The notes under the pieces: generated by a model
Told to the model about the DNA's origin: nothing
Seen by the model: the letters and a program-made list of their open reading frames with translations, nothing else
Databases searched by the model: none
Shown: one piece after another, positions 63,711 through 64,000 of the stretch
How the letters are laid out: every line of letters starts with the position of its first letter
Numbering within the stretch: the stretch's first letter is position 1
Made by a program: the position numbers and the translations under genes
From: Saccharomycopsis fibuligera x Saccharomycopsis cf. fibuligera
Taxonomy: Eukaryota > Ascomycota > Saccharomycetes > Ascoideales > Saccharomycopsidaceae
Direction of reading: 5' to 3'
Assembly: GCA_001936135.1 (NCBI GenBank)
Contig: CP012818.1
Coordinates: 434,001-498,000 of the forward strand
Length of the DNA stretch: 64,000 nt

Positions 63711-64000
63711 AGTTACACCAAATCTCAAATCAGCAAAACCGGTTCTTCTGCAGATTTGGCTCTCACGCGTTACCATATATCACTTACTACGTGATTGTCT
63801 TTAAGGTTTCTGTACTGGATTTCTAACATAAAACTCACTAGGTGCCTTCTCCTCGTTCGTAGCTATAGTTTGACCAAGATATCCTATTATCAAAACTTCT
63901 CATGCCACAGCCCATATAGTACACGAAACACACACTCTCTCTCTGTTACTCACTGACTCACTGACGTACTCACAATATATAGCTATCAATGTCACATAGA
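62216..64000. other. Gene-free right end: degenerate coding-like pieces and probable promoter
   Basis: 1.8 kb without an intact gene. It has a T-run of 43 (62659-62701), a Gly/Glu-rich open frame at 62857-63111, a 30-codon ORF at 63322-63414 (MSLDAIPEGPMDLIPAGRKR...), paired AGCTGTCAC elements, an A-run of 33 (63677-63709) and a CTCTCTCT stretch near the edge. The last 600 bases look like the promoter of a + strand gene starting beyond 64000. Confidence 0.5.
63425..63460. promoter_or_regulatory. Paired AGCTGTCAC elements with dyads
   Basis: GGTGAGCTGTCACC and GGTGGCAGCTGTCACACC stand side by side. Each has GGTG...CACC arms, and AGCTGTCAC recurs exactly 20 bases apart, two helical turns. It may be a regulator-binding pair. 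No factor assigned. Confidence 0.45.

Overview
This is nuclear DNA of a budding yeast, most likely of the CUG-Ser clade (Candida / Lodderomyces / Debaryomycetaceae). Two things point there. The glucan synthase at 4043-9730 follows the Candida Gsc1/Fks1 type closely, including its start, hot spots and length. Even the GC-rich genes (26.5-27.8 kb and 48.9-49.1 kb) write leucine as CTC, CTT and TTG and almost never as CTG in the stretches I read. The genus is inferred, not proven. Lengths and translations below were read with the standard code, so any in-frame CTG would be serine in that clade.

Layout. The left edge cuts into MEF2 (+), which converges on RPC37 (-). FKS1/GSC1 (-) follows. Upstream of FKS1 lies an exceptional 5.5-kb gene-poor, partly GC-rich and repeat-rich stretch, holding only an intron-containing tRNA-Leu(CAA) gene, before NOT4 (+). 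Next are a divergent cullin (-), a secreted Ser/Thr-rich protein (+), aminopeptidase Y APE3 (-), the COMPASS subunit SHG1 (+), a secreted M20 peptidase (-) and an atypical GTPase (+).

The 30.8-39.1 kb block holds three minus-strand genes with four introns: an unrecognised 750-aa protein, an Ecm33/Sps2-type GPI protein and an SPS1-type Ste20 kinase. KAR4 (+) lies among them. The kinase, the Sps2-like protein and Kar4 all belong to families linked to mating or sporulation. Beyond are a 2415-aa BAR-PH-ArfGAP-ankyrin protein (-), a tiny GPI-anchored wall protein in a second GC-rich repeat-rich island, RCO1 (-), NSP1 (- with a 10-nt first exon), an ADIP-type coiled-coil protein (+), RSA3 (-) and VPS51 (+). 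The last 1.8 kb has no intact gene. It looks like the promoter of a gene beyond the right edge plus coding-like fragments.

Most genes are ordinary housekeeping functions: translation, Pol III, chromatin, mRNA decay, nuclear pore, Golgi traffic, ribosome assembly and cell wall. I found no virus-like or transposable element. The most notable points are the NSP1 micro-exon, a cullin that ends before its neddylation domain, the two GC-rich islands with tandem arrays and a perfect 22-bp palindrome, and coding-like fragments split between frames near 60.6 and 63 kb.
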